NCBI GenBank assembly: GCA_947488175.1
Contig: CANKYO010000007.1
Location: 62,001-126,000 of the forward strand
Reading direction: 5' to 3'
Source: an uncultured Paracoccaceae bacterium
GTDB taxonomy: Bacteria > Pseudomonadota > Alphaproteobacteria > Rhodobacterales > Rhodobacteraceae
Length of the DNA: 64,000 nucleotides
The translations under genes and the position numbers were made by a program. Each line of letters starts with the position of its first letter. Positions within the stretch are counted from its first letter, which is position 1. Under the pieces are notes generated by a model that saw only the letters and a list, made by a program, of their open reading frames with translations, was not told the DNA's origin and did not search any database. Below are positions 1 through 8,046 of this stretch, piece by piece.

Positions 1-1
1 G

Positions 2-112
2 CGGCTGACCGATCTTGCAAACCGGGCCGATCTTGACCCGGAATTTGCCAAGAAATTCCTGAACTTCATCATTCAGGAAGTGATCCAACACCACAAACAA
101 CACCAATCCTGA
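2..112 (+). CDS. Chorismate mutase, C-terminal end (5' part outside window)
   Basis: The 36 codons readable from base 2 to the TGA at 110-112 begin RLTDLANRADLDPEFAKKFL and end in a basic, His-rich tail. This matches the last helix of small AroQ-type chorismate mutases, which convert chorismate to prephenate for Phe/Tyr synthesis. Position also supports the call, since in Rhodobacterales a stand-alone chorismate mutase commonly sits just before rpsP. The active-site residues lie outside the window, so the name rests on the tail and the context. Confidence 0.7.
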   Translation, partial: RLTDLANRADLDPEFAKKFLNFIIQEVIQHHKQHQS

Positions 113-125
113 GGGGTATCCCCTC
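111..125. repeat. Small palindrome after chorismate mutase stop
   Basis: Arms GAGGGG and CCCCTC around a TAT loop start inside the stop codon of the upstream gene. They are followed at 127-136 by ACCCATCTTA, which is one arm of the dispersed palindrome seen complete at 63583-63609. There is no T-tract, so it is more likely an RNA stem in the rpsP leader than an intrinsic terminator. Confidence 0.45.
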
Positions 126-151
126 AAACCCATCTTAAAGGAGAAAACCAG

Positions 152-571
152 ATGGCAATGAAGATCAGACTGGCCCGTGGCGGCTCAAAGAAACGTCCGT
201 TTTATGCGATTGTCGCCGCCGACAGCCGTATGCCTCGCGACGGCCGTTTCATCGAGAAACTGGGCACATACAACCCGATGCTGCCAAAAGACAGCGAAGA
301 GCGCGTCAAGATGAACATGGAGCGCGTGAAGTACTGGCTGGGCGAAGGCGCACAGCCAACCGACCGTGTGTCGCGCATGCTGGAAGCTGCTGGCGAGTTG
401 CCCAAGAAAGACCGCAGCAACCCCAAGAAGGGCACACCTGGGAAAGCAGCACAGGCCCGCGCCGAAGAGAAGGCAGAAAAGGCCAAAGCCGCTGAAGAAG
501 CCGCCAACGCGCCTGCGGAAGAGGCCCCTGCACAGGACGCCCCGGCCGAAGAAGCCGCGGCTGAAGAGTAA
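152..571 (+). CDS. rpsP: 30S ribosomal protein S16
   Basis: This is a small-subunit protein that binds the 5' domain of 16S rRNA early in assembly. The N-terminal 80 residues carry the S16 fold ([20 protein letters not shown], then [19 protein letters not shown]). Residues 83-139 form an Ala/Glu/Lys-rich tail absent from the 82-residue E. coli protein but common in alphaproteobacteria. AAAGGAG at 137-143 lies 8 bases before the ATG and fixes the start. It heads the rpsP - small ORF - rimM group. Confidence 0.97.
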   Translation: MAMKIRLARGGSKKRPFYAIVAADSRMPRDGRFIEKLGTYNPMLPKDSEERVKMNMERVKYWLGEGAQPTDRVSRMLEAAGELPKKDRSNPKKGTPGKAAQARAEEKAEKAKAAEEAANAPAEEAPAQDAPAEEAAAEE

Positions 572-636
572 GACCCCTTGCCTTGCCCCGAGCGTTGAAG
601 CTTGGGGCGGGCCCATCCTTGGCTTTATGAGGCCGC

Positions 637-789
637 ATGTTCCGCCTGCTGCGTTTGATCATCCTCACAGGTTTCGCTTTCGTTGCGGGCATCCTGTTTG
701 AACGAAACAATGCACAGGATACATGCACCAGGGGGGGTGGGCTTTGGATCGATGATATCTGTGTAGGAGTGGACCTGACCAATGACTGA
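637..789 (+). CDS. 50-residue membrane or exported small protein between rpsP and rimM
   Basis: An ATG at 637 opens 50 codons that overlap the start of rimM by 8 bases (TGA 787-789, rimM ATG 782). The product has a hydrophobic N-terminus ([18 protein letters not shown]), then [10 protein letters not shown] and a Cys-Gly-Gly-Trp-Cys region with two cysteines (30 and 42). This suggests a signal anchor followed by a short disulphide-bonded periplasmic segment. Similar short ORFs occur in the same slot in related roseobacters as I recall. Overlap with rimM suggests translational coupling. Function is unknown. Confidence 0.65.
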   Translation: MFRLLRLIILTGFAFVAGILFERNNAQDTCTRGGGLWIDDICVGVDLTND

Positions 790-1291
790 CCGCGTAATCG
801 TTGGGGCCATCGGTGGCGCATTTGGCGTCAAGGGCGAGGTCCGCCTGAAATCCTATTGCGCCGATCCTGCCGCCATCGCCGACTACACCCCGCTTTATAC
901 CGAAGACGGGCGCGCCTTTGCCCAGATCGTGCTGACCGGCCAGATGAAAAACGGCTTTGCCGCCCGGCTGGACGGCGTGATCACCAAGGAGGACGCAGAC
1001 GCGCTCCGCAACGTCAGCCTTTATGCCAACCGGGCGCAGATGCCGTCCCTGCCGGATGACGAATACTACTATGCCGACCTGATCGGCCTGACGGTATTGG
1101 ACGCAGGCGGCGCCACGCTGGGCACCGTCAAGAACGTGATGGACCACGGCGCCGGTGATCTGCTTGAAATCGCCGTACCGGGCCAGGCGGAAACCGTGCT
1201 GCTGCCCTTTACCCAGGCCAACGTGCCCACCGTTGATCTGAGCGCCGCCAAGATTATCGCCGATCCGCCCGAAGGACTGTTCACTGCCTAA
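782..1291 (+). CDS. rimM: 16S rRNA processing protein RimM
   Basis: RimM binds ribosomal protein S19 and helps mature the head of the 30S subunit. The N-terminal domain starts [20 protein letters not shown], the typical RimM opening. The C-terminal half is the PRC-barrel ([13 protein letters not shown] near residue 98, then the [14 protein letters not shown] strand). The length of 169 residues is normal. It follows the small ORF by overlap and is closed by a bidirectional terminator, so rpsP and rimM form a short unit separated here from trmD. Confidence 0.95.
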   Translation: MTDRVIVGAIGGAFGVKGEVRLKSYCADPAAIADYTPLYTEDGRAFAQIVLTGQMKNGFAARLDGVITKEDADALRNVSLYANRAQMPSLPDDEYYYADLIGLTVLDAGGATLGTVKNVMDHGAGDLLEIAVPGQAETVLLPFTQANVPTVDLSAAKIIADPPEGLFTA

Positions 1292-1299
1292 CCAAAAAA

Positions 1300-1330
1300 G
1301 GCGGTCCTGCTCGGACCGCCTATTTCAGTT
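1300..1330. terminator. Bidirectional terminator, rimM / phosphate-binding-OmpA gene
   Basis: The stem GGCGGTCC (1300-1307) pairs with GGACCGCC (1313-1320) around TGCTC. It is flanked by six As on the left (a T-run for the minus strand) and a weaker T-rich stretch on the right. It separates two convergent genes. Confidence 0.85.
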
Positions 1331-1347
1331 TGTTTTACTTGGGCGCT

Positions 1348-3150
1348 TTACTTGCGCACCCACAGTTCCACGCGGCGGTTGATCGTCCGGCCGTTTGCTT
1401 CCGTGTTGCAGACCGATGGTGCCAATTCGCCATAGGCCCGCCGTTCAAAGCTGATCCCCGACAAGCGGTCGCCGCCAATACTGCTAATCGTCTGCGCCAC
1501 AGAAAGGGCACGCCGTCCAGACAGGCGAACGTTGTTTTCAAAGCCACCCACACTGTCAGCAAAACCCACGATAGCCACCCGCGTACCGTTTGGCAGATCT
1601 TCCAGATAGGCAATCAGGCGATCGATATCGTTCAGTTCCTTCTTGCCCAGCGCAGATGAGCCGGTGGGAAAACGGATCGTCGTGGACAGGCGATCCCAGT
1701 CGCGCAGGTCGTCACGCAACTGGCTGGCCAGACGGAACTCCGACTGATCCACCAAATCGCGAAACAGGTTGTCAAAACGCGATCGTGGTTGCACCGTCCG
1801 TTCAACCGCGAAATTCACAAAGCTGGATTGTGCAATGGCATCATCGGCTTCGGGTGACAGTGCATATTGCAGGAACCGCTGGGCGTCCGATGGCAGGTTG
1901 TCGGGCCGGTTATAAAGATAAAGACGACGACCCAGCGGGTATTCCTCTGTCTTCACTGCGAACGATGTGGCCGTTGATGTAATGCCGCATTCGCTGGTCA
2001 GGTCCAGCCGGTTCAGGCCCTCGGAATAGGCAAAACCGACATAGCCAATGGCGTAGGGATCGTTGCGCACTGCTGCGGCCATTTCGGGATTGTCCCCGCC
2101 AGGATAGGTGACGCGTGCGGCCAGCGGTGGCTCTTCGCCCGAAAACACAGCTTTTTCAAAGACGCCACGGGTGCTGGACCCGTCTTCGCGTGACAGGACG
2201 GTGATCGGGGCATTCGGCCCGCCAACCTGCGACCAATTGGTGATCTGGCCCAGATAGATCGCACCAATCTCGCCCATGCTCAGGTCCCGCACCGGGTTGC
2301 TGGGGTGGGTGATCACGGCAAGGCTGTCCACTGCGATGACAGTTTCATTTTCGGTGTTGCGCACTTCGCCAGCACCGGCGGCGATCAGGCGTGCAGCCTC
2401 GCTGTCTTTTGCTGGTCGTGATGCCATGCCAAATTCGGCGCCACGTACTTCAAGCGCGTCAAACGCGTCGCCAGACCCGGTAGAATTGGCAAACAGGCTT
2501 GTGACCTCAACGCCCGATGCGTTGACATAACGCATGTAGGTTTCAGTTTCCGAAAGATCGGTTTTCTGCGCTGTCGCGCCCAGAAAATCGGCATAATCCT
2601 CCATCAGATAGGGCAGCAGACCCAAACCCACCGTATCGGAACCCGCGAAACGGACCCGCGCGCTGGCCGGATTGACACGTGGCGCTCCAGGCGAAGGTGC
2701 CGTCGCCGACGCTTTCAATATCAAGCCGCTTGGACATCCCGGACCACTGCACGTGACCCCTTCTGTCCTAATCTGCATCATGCCCAGGCCTTCAGTCTGA
2801 ATGATATAGTGGTCGCCTTCCATTGCATCTATTTTGCCCGCGATGTTCATCGAACTGTCAGGCGCTGTCAGCATGACCGCTCCACCGCGCTGAAAGACAG
2901 GTTCAACCGTCGGACAGGCATTGCCGAAACAGGTCACACCGTCGGGGGAAATTGTCATTTCCCCGGCAGCTGTGCTGAGATGATAGCTGTTGTTATCGAT
3001 GCCCAACAACTCGCCTGAAATGGCCATCCCGCCATCTGAGGCCTGAAGGATCACTGTCCTGTCAGACTGCGCGGCGGCCATGGTGGCCAACACACCGAAT
3101 GACGTCGTTGCCAGCAGGACACGGATTCCGGTTGCTCGCTTTGTAACCAT
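1348..3150 (-). CDS. Phosphate-binding-like / OmpA fusion protein (paralogue 1)
   Basis: A 600-residue envelope protein. The start chosen is the ATG at 3150 because TTGGAG lies 9 bases upstream. Residues 1-28 are a signal peptide ending MAAAQ. Two ~45-residue repeats follow (about 32-80 and 90-140), each ending GVTC-x4-CP. A PstS-type periplasmic binding domain starts near 165 (VRFAGSDTVGLGLLPYLMED). The last ~110 residues are an OmpA peptidoglycan-binding domain ending NRRVELWVRK. Known members of this fold combination are thought to hold the solute-binding part at the cell wall. No pst transport genes are nearby, so ligand and partner are unknown. A paralogue with one repeat lies at 45633-47267. 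Confidence 0.88.
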   Translation of the reverse strand: MVTKRATGIRVLLATTSFGVLATMAAAQSDRTVILQASDGGMAISGELLGIDNNSYHLSTAAGEMTISPDGVTCFGNACPTVEPVFQRGGAVMLTAPDSSMNIAGKIDAMEGDHYIIQTEGLGMMQIRTEGVTCSGPGCPSGLILKASATAPSPGAPRVNPASARVRFAGSDTVGLGLLPYLMEDYADFLGATAQKTDLSETETYMRYVNASGVEVTSLFANSTGSGDAFDALEVRGAEFGMASRPAKDSEAARLIAAGAGEVRNTENETVIAVDSLAVITHPSNPVRDLSMGEIGAIYLGQITNWSQVGGPNAPITVLSREDGSSTRGVFEKAVFSGEEPPLAARVTYPGGDNPEMAAAVRNDPYAIGYVGFAYSEGLNRLDLTSECGITSTATSFAVKTEEYPLGRRLYLYNRPDNLPSDAQRFLQYALSPEADDAIAQSSFVNFAVERTVQPRSRFDNLFRDLVDQSEFRLASQLRDDLRDWDRLSTTIRFPTGSSALGKKELNDIDRLIAYLEDLPNGTRVAIVGFADSVGGFENNVRLSGRRALSVAQTISSIGGDRLSGISFERRAYGELAPSVCNTEANGRTINRRVELWVRK

Positions 3151-3545
3151 TTCAAAAAACTCCAACTCGCTAATTAACAAGCCTGCAAGTCATTGCATGC
3201 TTATGCAAATGGTTGCCTATAATTTAGGCAAACCTATGACGAGCCGCCAGTTTGTTAAAGGAACGTTTAAGTTGGTGGCGGTGGTAGGTTTCCCGGCAGC
3301 CCGCCAGCCTGATTCGCGCAACAATATCTTGTGGTTGCCGCAGACATTCAGGACCGACCACAGACCGCTGATAGGTGTGGAGCGCCACGTCGTGCCGTTG
3401 GTGATGTGGTCGAATTATGGCGAGTATCGAAGGCTATCTATCGCATAACGCTACCTCAGCGAGGGCGAACTCATTGTATGGATGACAAAGATACCCGGCC
3501 CGGCAGGTCATTTCCTTGGCCCGCGGAATCCCCTAAGACAGCGCC
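3151..3545. other. Intergenic region between divergent fusion gene and trmD
   Basis: No convincing gene is visible. It should contain promoters for both flanking genes. About 45 bases upstream of the minus-strand start there is an inverted repeat TTGCAT-N4-ATGCAA (3193-3208), and at 3255-3270 a weaker TTAAA/TTTAA pair. Both are candidate regulatory sites only. Confidence 0.4.
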
Positions 3546-4349
3546 ATGACAGACAAGACCCCGAAATCCGCTGGCCGCATCAAGGTCCGCCCTACCCTGC
3601 AGCCGCGTGAGCTGATGACCGACACCCCGGCTCTTGCCGGTGCATGGACTGCGCAGATCATCACGCTGTTTCCGCAGGCCTTTCCCGGCGTGCTCGGCGA
3701 AAGCCTGACGGGCAAGGCGCTGCAGGACGGGTTGTGGCAGTTGGAGACATTCGATTTGCGCCAATACGGGATTGGCAAGCACCGCAATGTCGATGACACG
3801 CCTGCCGGTGGCGGGGCCGGTATGGTGCTGCGCGCCGATGTGTTGGAGGCCGCGATCACCGATGCCCGCGCCGGGGCGTGCGGGATCATGCCGCTGGTCT
3901 ATCTGTCGCCACGCGGACGCCGATTTGATCAGGCGATGGCGCGGGATTGGGCGCGGCGTGACGGGGTGACCATGCTGTGCGGCCGCTTTGAAGGGGTGGA
4001 CGAACGGGTCCTGACACATTTCGGTATTCAGGAGGTTAGCCTTGGTGATTTTGTCCTGACAGGCGGAGAGATCGCAGCACAGGCGATGATCGACGCCACC
4101 GTGCGCCTGTTGCCCGGCGTGCTGGGCAATGCCGACAGCGCGGTCGAGGAAAGCTTTGCCACCGGCCTTCTGGAGCATCCGCAATACACCAAACCTGCCG
4201 AATGGCAGGGCCACGCGATCCCGGACGTGCTGCTGTCAGGCAATCACGCCAAGATCGCAGCATGGCGCAAGGCCATGGCCGAAGAGATCACAAAGGACCG
4301 GCGGCCAGACTTGTGGGCCGCCTATAAGGCGCGCAAGGGCAATAACTGA
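3546..4349 (+). CDS. trmD: tRNA (guanine-N1)-methyltransferase TrmD
   Basis: TrmD methylates G37 of tRNAs with S-adenosylmethionine, preventing frameshifts. The SPOUT domain begins near residue 36 (AQIITLFPQAFPGVLGESLTGKA). The knot motifs are visible: LRQYGIGKHRNVDDTPAGGG, LSPRGRRFDQ, LCGRFEGVDERV and SLGDFVLTGGE. The first ~35 residues are an extension that I have seen in other Rhodobacteraceae TrmDs. No strong ribosome site precedes the ATG; the start is the first in frame. The 3' end overlaps the convergent VPLPA gene by 28 bases. Confidence 0.96.
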   Translation: MTDKTPKSAGRIKVRPTLQPRELMTDTPALAGAWTAQIITLFPQAFPGVLGESLTGKALQDGLWQLETFDLRQYGIGKHRNVDDTPAGGGAGMVLRADVLEAAITDARAGACGIMPLVYLSPRGRRFDQAMARDWARRDGVTMLCGRFEGVDERVLTHFGIQEVSLGDFVLTGGEIAAQAMIDATVRLLPGVLGNADSAVEESFATGLLEHPQYTKPAEWQGHAIPDVLLSGNHAKIAAWRKAMAEEITKDRRPDLWAAYKARKGNN

Positions 4350-4963
4350 CGGCGGCGCATCAGCCCCAGCGCACCAAGGCCAGACAACAGCAGAACCATC
4401 CCTGCAGGCAGCGGGATCGGCGCGGTGGAGCCTTCGAAACTGACGGTCTGGTTGAAGCCGATATTGTCGTCGGCCAGTGACACGAACGCCCCACTGAAAA
4501 AGCCCGACATGCTGGCCCCGGACAGGAACATGGTCAGATCGGCGGCTGAAGTGATCGGCAGGAACCCGGGCGTGCTGGTATAGACGAACTCATACGCCCC
4601 GGCAGAGATGAAATAACCCGGAAAAATGCCTGTCAGCCCGCCCAACTGGCCGCTGATTGTCACCGTTCCGGTGCTGCTGTCCTGCGCAAAGGTCTTTTGA
4701 AAGAACGATCCGGCGGTGCCGCCGCCGATCTGGGCGCTGAAAAACGCGTCCTGCAGGGCAAAGTTGAAATCGGTCTCTGTTTCGTCCACGCGAGCACCGC
4801 CGGTGCCCATTTCACCCACCGTGGCAGAGCCGAAAAAGCCGACCCCTTGCGGGCCGCCATCGCCTGTCACCGATGTCAGGATCAGGTCATAACTGAAGGT
4901 GGCAGCGCTGGCAGAAGCAGTGAATGTAAACAGCGCACAAAAAATGCAGATGATCTTATGCAT
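4322..4963 (-). CDS. VPLPA-CTERM exported protein (first copy)
   Basis: A 213-residue secreted protein of unknown function. It starts with a signal peptide (MHKIICIFCALFTFTASASA), has a beta-rich middle of low similarity to anything I know, and ends in a sorting tail: IPLPAGMVLLLSGLGALGL then MRRRQ. That is the VPLPA-CTERM pattern, a rhodobacterial version of PEP-CTERM which exosortase enzymes are believed to cleave. No exosortase is in the window. AAGGAAAGGA lies 8 bases before the ATG at 4963. Its last codons overlap trmD tail-to-tail. Confidence 0.8.
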   Translation of the reverse strand: MHKIICIFCALFTFTASASAATFSYDLILTSVTGDGGPQGVGFFGSATVGEMGTGGARVDETETDFNFALQDAFFSAQIGGGTAGSFFQKTFAQDSSTGTVTISGQLGGLTGIFPGYFISAGAYEFVYTSTPGFLPITSAADLTMFLSGASMSGFFSGAFVSLADDNIGFNQTVSFEGSTAPIPLPAGMVLLLSGLGALGLMRRRQLLPLRAL

Positions 4964-5163
4964 CACAAAATCCTTTCCTTAAATGCGGATAGCATAGTCG
5001 AAAACCGTGTTTTTGACAATTGTTGGCGCAAACCCGAACCGCGGCCGCAGTGGTTGCATGCCGTTCACAATCTCGCGCCCATGGGCTGAAATCCGATAGT
5101 GTATGCGCTAAGGCTGCGAGGGCAGGACGCACTGGACCTGCTTTTATCGAATGGAGCGACCTC

Positions 5164-5745
5164 ATGCTGACGATCTTCAAGACCGCCACACTTGCCCTTA
5201 CCCTGATGTCTACCGCCGCCTTGGCTGACACCTGGACGCTGGACAGCGACCGATCAGTTCTGGGTTTCGGATCGATCAAGAATGACGACACCGGCGAGGC
5301 GCATGTATTCCAGCGATTGTCGGGCAGCGTGAACGATGACGGACAGGCGGTGATCGACATCGACCTGACATCGGTCGAAACCAACATCGATATCCGCAAT
5401 GAACGCATGCAGGAACACGTCTTTGGCCCGGCAACCACGGCCACCCTGACGGCCACTGTCGACATGGACCAGATCGCAGCACTGCGTGTCGGCGACAGCA
5501 CCGTAACCGAGATCGAGGGAGATGTGGGTTTTCTGGGACAGGACATTCCGGTGTTTCTGGATGTGTTCATCATGCGCATGAGCGAAGATCAGGTGCTGGT
5601 GACAACCAACAGCATGCTTTTCGTCAGTACCGAAGAGGCCGGGATCAATGCCGGGATCGATACGCTGATGGAGATTGCGGGGCTGGACGGGATCACCCGG
5701 ACCTTCCCGGTGACATTGCGGCTGATCTTCGACGCGACAGCCTGA
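5164..5745 (+). CDS. YceI-family periplasmic protein
   Basis: The product has a signal peptide (MLTIFKTATLALTLMSTAALA) followed by the YceI lipocalin-like domain, starting WTLDSDRSVLGFGSIKNDD and containing DIDLTSVETNIDIRNERM. YceI proteins bind polyisoprenoid or other amphiphilic lipids in the periplasm. The 193-residue length is normal. The ATG at 5164 is supported by GGAG at 5153-5156; a longer reading frame upstream has no ribosome site and would hide the signal peptide. It is a single gene between the VPLPA gene and rplS. Confidence 0.85.
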   Translation: MLTIFKTATLALTLMSTAALADTWTLDSDRSVLGFGSIKNDDTGEAHVFQRLSGSVNDDGQAVIDIDLTSVETNIDIRNERMQEHVFGPATTATLTATVDMDQIAALRVGDSTVTEIEGDVGFLGQDIPVFLDVFIMRMSEDQVLVTTNSMLFVSTEEAGINAGIDTLMEIAGLDGITRTFPVTLRLIFDATA

Positions 5746-5775
5746 AAACAGGCACTTTTGAAGGTATGACCCCTT

Positions 5776-5818
5776 GATCCGATGCGCCCGGGCTCGTATA
5801 CGGGCGCATCTTCGGATC
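5776..5818 (+). promoter_or_regulatory. Long RNA hairpin between yceI-like gene and rplS
   Basis: GATGCGCCCG (5781-5790) pairs perfectly with CGGGCGCATC (5801-5810). The outer GATCC/GGATC arms extend the stem after a three-base bulge. No U-tract follows, so it may be a processing or leader element of the rplS-rpmE transcript rather than a terminator. It lies about 215 bases before rplS. Confidence 0.5.
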
Positions 5819-6033
5819 GGGTAACCGATTCCGGGGGTTGATCTATGGAACCGCTGGAGCGCTGGACGACCCTTCGTTGGGTCATGATCCACCAGACAGG
5901 CCGGACGATCACAAAAAACAAACGATGACGGCACCCTGCGGCGGGCGGCATGACCGGACCCGGAAACGACACGCAGCTCTGACGCCACGAAGACACGTCA
6001 CGGGACAACCCGTGCTAGATTTAGGAGCGGATC

Positions 6034-6417
6034 ATGGATTTGATCGCACAACTCGAAGCCGAGCAGATTGCTCAGCTGGGGAAAAAGATCCCCGATTTCA
6101 AAGCGGGTGATACCATCCGCGTCGGTTACAAAGTGACCGAAGGCACACGCACCCGTGTGCAGAACTATGAAGGCGTCTGCATTGCCCGCAAGAACGGCAA
6201 AGGCATCGCCGGGTCGTTCACCGTTCGCAAGATTTCCTTTGGTGAAGGTGTGGAACGTGTGTTCCCGCTCTATTCCACCAATATCGACAGCATCGAGGTC
6301 GTCCGCCGTGGTCGCGTGCGCCGCGCCAAGCTGTATTACCTGCGTTCGCGCCGTGGTAAATCCGCACGGATCGCAGAGGTCGCAAACTACAAGGCCCCCA
6401 AGGGCGCTGAAGCGTAA
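6034..6417 (+). CDS. rplS: 50S ribosomal protein L19
   Basis: L19 sits at the 30S-50S interface. The 127-residue product shows the family core: [55 protein letters not shown] and [19 protein letters not shown] at 6023-6027 precedes the ATG by 6 bases. rpmE follows after 11 bases, so the two are co-transcribed and end at the terminator at 6687-6720. Confidence 0.97.
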   Translation: MDLIAQLEAEQIAQLGKKIPDFKAGDTIRVGYKVTEGTRTRVQNYEGVCIARKNGKGIAGSFTVRKISFGEGVERVFPLYSTNIDSIEVVRRGRVRRAKLYYLRSRRGKSARIAEVANYKAPKGAEA

Positions 6418-6428
6418 GGACGTCAGCT

Positions 6429-6650
6429 ATGAAAAAAGATATTCACCCCGATTATCACATCATCGACGTCAAGATGACCGATGGCACCGTGGTGCAGATG
6501 AAGTCCACCTGGGGCAAGGAAGGTGACACCATGTCGCTGGACATCGACCCCTCCGTTCACCCGGCCTGGACCGGTGGCGGCACCCGCCTGATGGATGCCG
6601 GCGGCCGCGTGTCGAAGTTCAAGAACAAATATGCCGGTCTGGGTTTCTAA
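6429..6650 (+). CDS. rpmE: 50S ribosomal protein L31, zinc-independent type
   Basis: L31 bridges the subunits. The 73-residue sequence starts [12 protein letters not shown] and ends [16 protein letters not shown], as expected. It contains no cysteine, whereas zinc-binding L31 has four, so this is the C-minus form. In many bacteria that form replaces the zinc form under zinc shortage, but in this lineage it appears to be the ordinary copy because it sits with rplS. Confidence 0.95.
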   Translation: MKKDIHPDYHIIDVKMTDGTVVQMKSTWGKEGDTMSLDIDPSVHPAWTGGGTRLMDAGGRVSKFKNKYAGLGF

Positions 6651-6656
6651 GACCGG

Positions 6657-6679
6657 GATGGGTCAAGACCCATCTTACG
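6657..6679. repeat. GTAAGATGGGT palindrome, copy A
   Basis: GATGGGTC and GACCCATCTTACG arms lie just after rpmE. The right arm ACCCATCTTAC is identical to the element at 63583-63609; the left arm is shortened. Related copies are at 55383 and 58843. Confidence 0.7.
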
Positions 6680-6686
6680 CTGTTGC

Positions 6687-6720
6687 AACGCCGCTCCGCT
6701 TTGGGGCGGCGTTTGTTTTT
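6687..6720 (+). terminator. Intrinsic terminator of rplS-rpmE
   Basis: An 11-bp stem, AACGCCGCTCC with GGGGCGGCGTT (one G-U pair), around GCTTT, is followed by TGTTTTT. It is a textbook Rho-independent terminator. Confidence 0.93.
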
Positions 6721-6732
6721 GAGCAGCAACGA

Positions 6733-7125
6733 TCAAAGGTTCTGCGCAGCCTTCCGGCAATCCGCCGCACATTCCCGGCACATGCGTGCGCAACGAACGC
6801 AATGCGCGTCGTCATGCATCTCGCACATCTCGGCGCAGGTGTCGCAGGCCTTGGCGCACATCTCCAGCATCGCCTTCAGGACCTCTTCATTCGCACCGGT
6901 CCGCCGGCTGGCCACCCGGAAGGTCGCGTTGCAGATATCGGCGCAATCCATACATTTGCGGATGCAGTCCCCGCGATCCGCGGCGTCTGGTTCTGCCGCG
7001 CAGGCGTCAGCGCAGGAATTGCAGATGGCGGCACAATACATGGCGTGCCGTACCGCTTCGGTCAGGATGTCGTTGTCATGACCCGCCACATTAGGGTGTT
7101 CGGCAATCATTTCTTTGATGGACAT
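6733..7125 (-). CDS. Cysteine-rich four-helix copper-binding protein (Csp / DUF326 type)
   Basis: The 130-residue product has 17 cysteines placed as CxxxC and CxxC steps along predicted helices (YCAAICNSCADAC, CIRKCMDCADIC, MCAKACDTCAEMC, HCVRCARMCRECAADC). This is the pattern of bacterial copper storage proteins, in which Cys thiolates line a four-helix core and hold many Cu(I) ions. There is no signal peptide, so it should act in the cytosol like Csp3. The start at 7125 (MSIKEMIAEHPNVAG) has AAGGAA upstream and fits the family; the frame is open further upstream without support. No copper exporter is adjacent. Confidence 0.85.
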   Translation of the reverse strand: MSIKEMIAEHPNVAGHDNDILTEAVRHAMYCAAICNSCADACAAEPDAADRGDCIRKCMDCADICNATFRVASRRTGANEEVLKAMLEMCAKACDTCAEMCEMHDDAHCVRCARMCRECAADCRKAAQNL

Positions 7126-7315
7126 GGAATTTCCTTTTTCTTTACAACAGGAAAACATCTTGGCCACAGATTGGTTCCGCGTGGCTGATGCGGGAATGCG
7201 ACAAGATGATCCGAAAACCACCCTTTCGGGATTACATTCAGACGCAGGTTGATAAGGTGACGTCAAAGCGCAGAAGAGTTTTCATGTTCCGATCAAACCA
7301 ACCCGAACGTCCCAA

Positions 7316-7990
7316 ATGCTAGCTTTCCTTGACGCGACCGTCGGCAAGTGGCTGCGGCATTTCTTTTTTGTTCTGGTCCGCACCTATTATGCGCTGTTCT
7401 ACAATGTCAGCTGTGCCAACAAGCACTTGTTACAGGACCAGCATGGCACGCTGATCCTGGCCACGCATGTCAGCCGCCACGACGGGCCGCTGATCTCGGC
7501 GCTGCTTTATTCGACGATGCGGATCAGGCCGACAGTGCATTACCACGAATATTACAACTGGGTTCAGTGGTTTCCCATGATGGTCGCGGGCGCCATCCCC
7601 ATGAGTTCGCCCAAAAGCTGGCCCGAAGAGAAGCGTAAGGCCCGCAAGACGCAGACGCTGCAGGCGATCCGTGACAGCCTGGCCCGCGGAGATTCCCTTC
7701 TGCTGTTTCCGGCAGGTCGTGTGCGTCGCCAGGAAAGGGAGATCGTTGAGCCCTACCTGTCAGGCGTACATGACATCATCAGGGCACAACCCGACACACC
7801 GCTGATGCTGCTCAAGATTGATGGGCTGGGGCAGTTTCAGTATGCAAAGCATGATCTTTTCTGGAGCTTTCTGGGCATCACCAAAGGGCGCAGGCATGTC
7901 AGCGTGACGATCACACCTATCGAAAAGCTTGATGCCTCAATGGAGCGTGAAGCGTTCAACGCCCATCTGGAAACACTTCTGAACGACTGA
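7316..7990 (+). CDS. PlsC-like lysophospholipid acyltransferase
   Basis: A 224-residue acyltransferase. The catalytic HX4D motif is seen as HVSRHD near residue 52, and the later acceptor-site motif as FPAGRVRR near 137. It probably transfers an acyl chain to a lysolipid at the inner membrane, and the hydrophobic N-terminus (HFFFVLVRTYYALFYNV) fits membrane attachment. The start is the first ATG; no clear ribosome site precedes it. It is monocistronic and convergent with the helicase gene. Confidence 0.72.
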   Translation: MLAFLDATVGKWLRHFFFVLVRTYYALFYNVSCANKHLLQDQHGTLILATHVSRHDGPLISALLYSTMRIRPTVHYHEYYNWVQWFPMMVAGAIPMSSPKSWPEEKRKARKTQTLQAIRDSLARGDSLLLFPAGRVRRQEREIVEPYLSGVHDIIRAQPDTPLMLLKIDGLGQFQYAKHDLFWSFLGITKGRRHVSVTITPIEKLDASMEREAFNAHLETLLND

Positions 7991-8011
7991 ATGGATCGCC
8001 GGCACCGGCGA

Positions 8012-8040
8012 GGTCCCGGATCAGCTCCGGGACCGGTTTT
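8012..8040. terminator. GGTCCCGGA hairpin between convergent genes
   Basis: GGTCCCGGA (8012-8020) pairs with TCCGGGACC (8026-8034), followed by GGTTTT. It works as a terminator for the acyltransferase gene and resembles the GTCCCGGG palindrome at 31495. Confidence 0.75.
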
Positions 8041-8046
8041 CCAATA

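Noticed and set aside
3080-3448. Plus-strand frame across the phosphate-binding/OmpA gene start and the adjacent gap
   Set aside because: It overlaps a well-supported gene on the other strand, has no ribosome site and no recognisable protein pattern.
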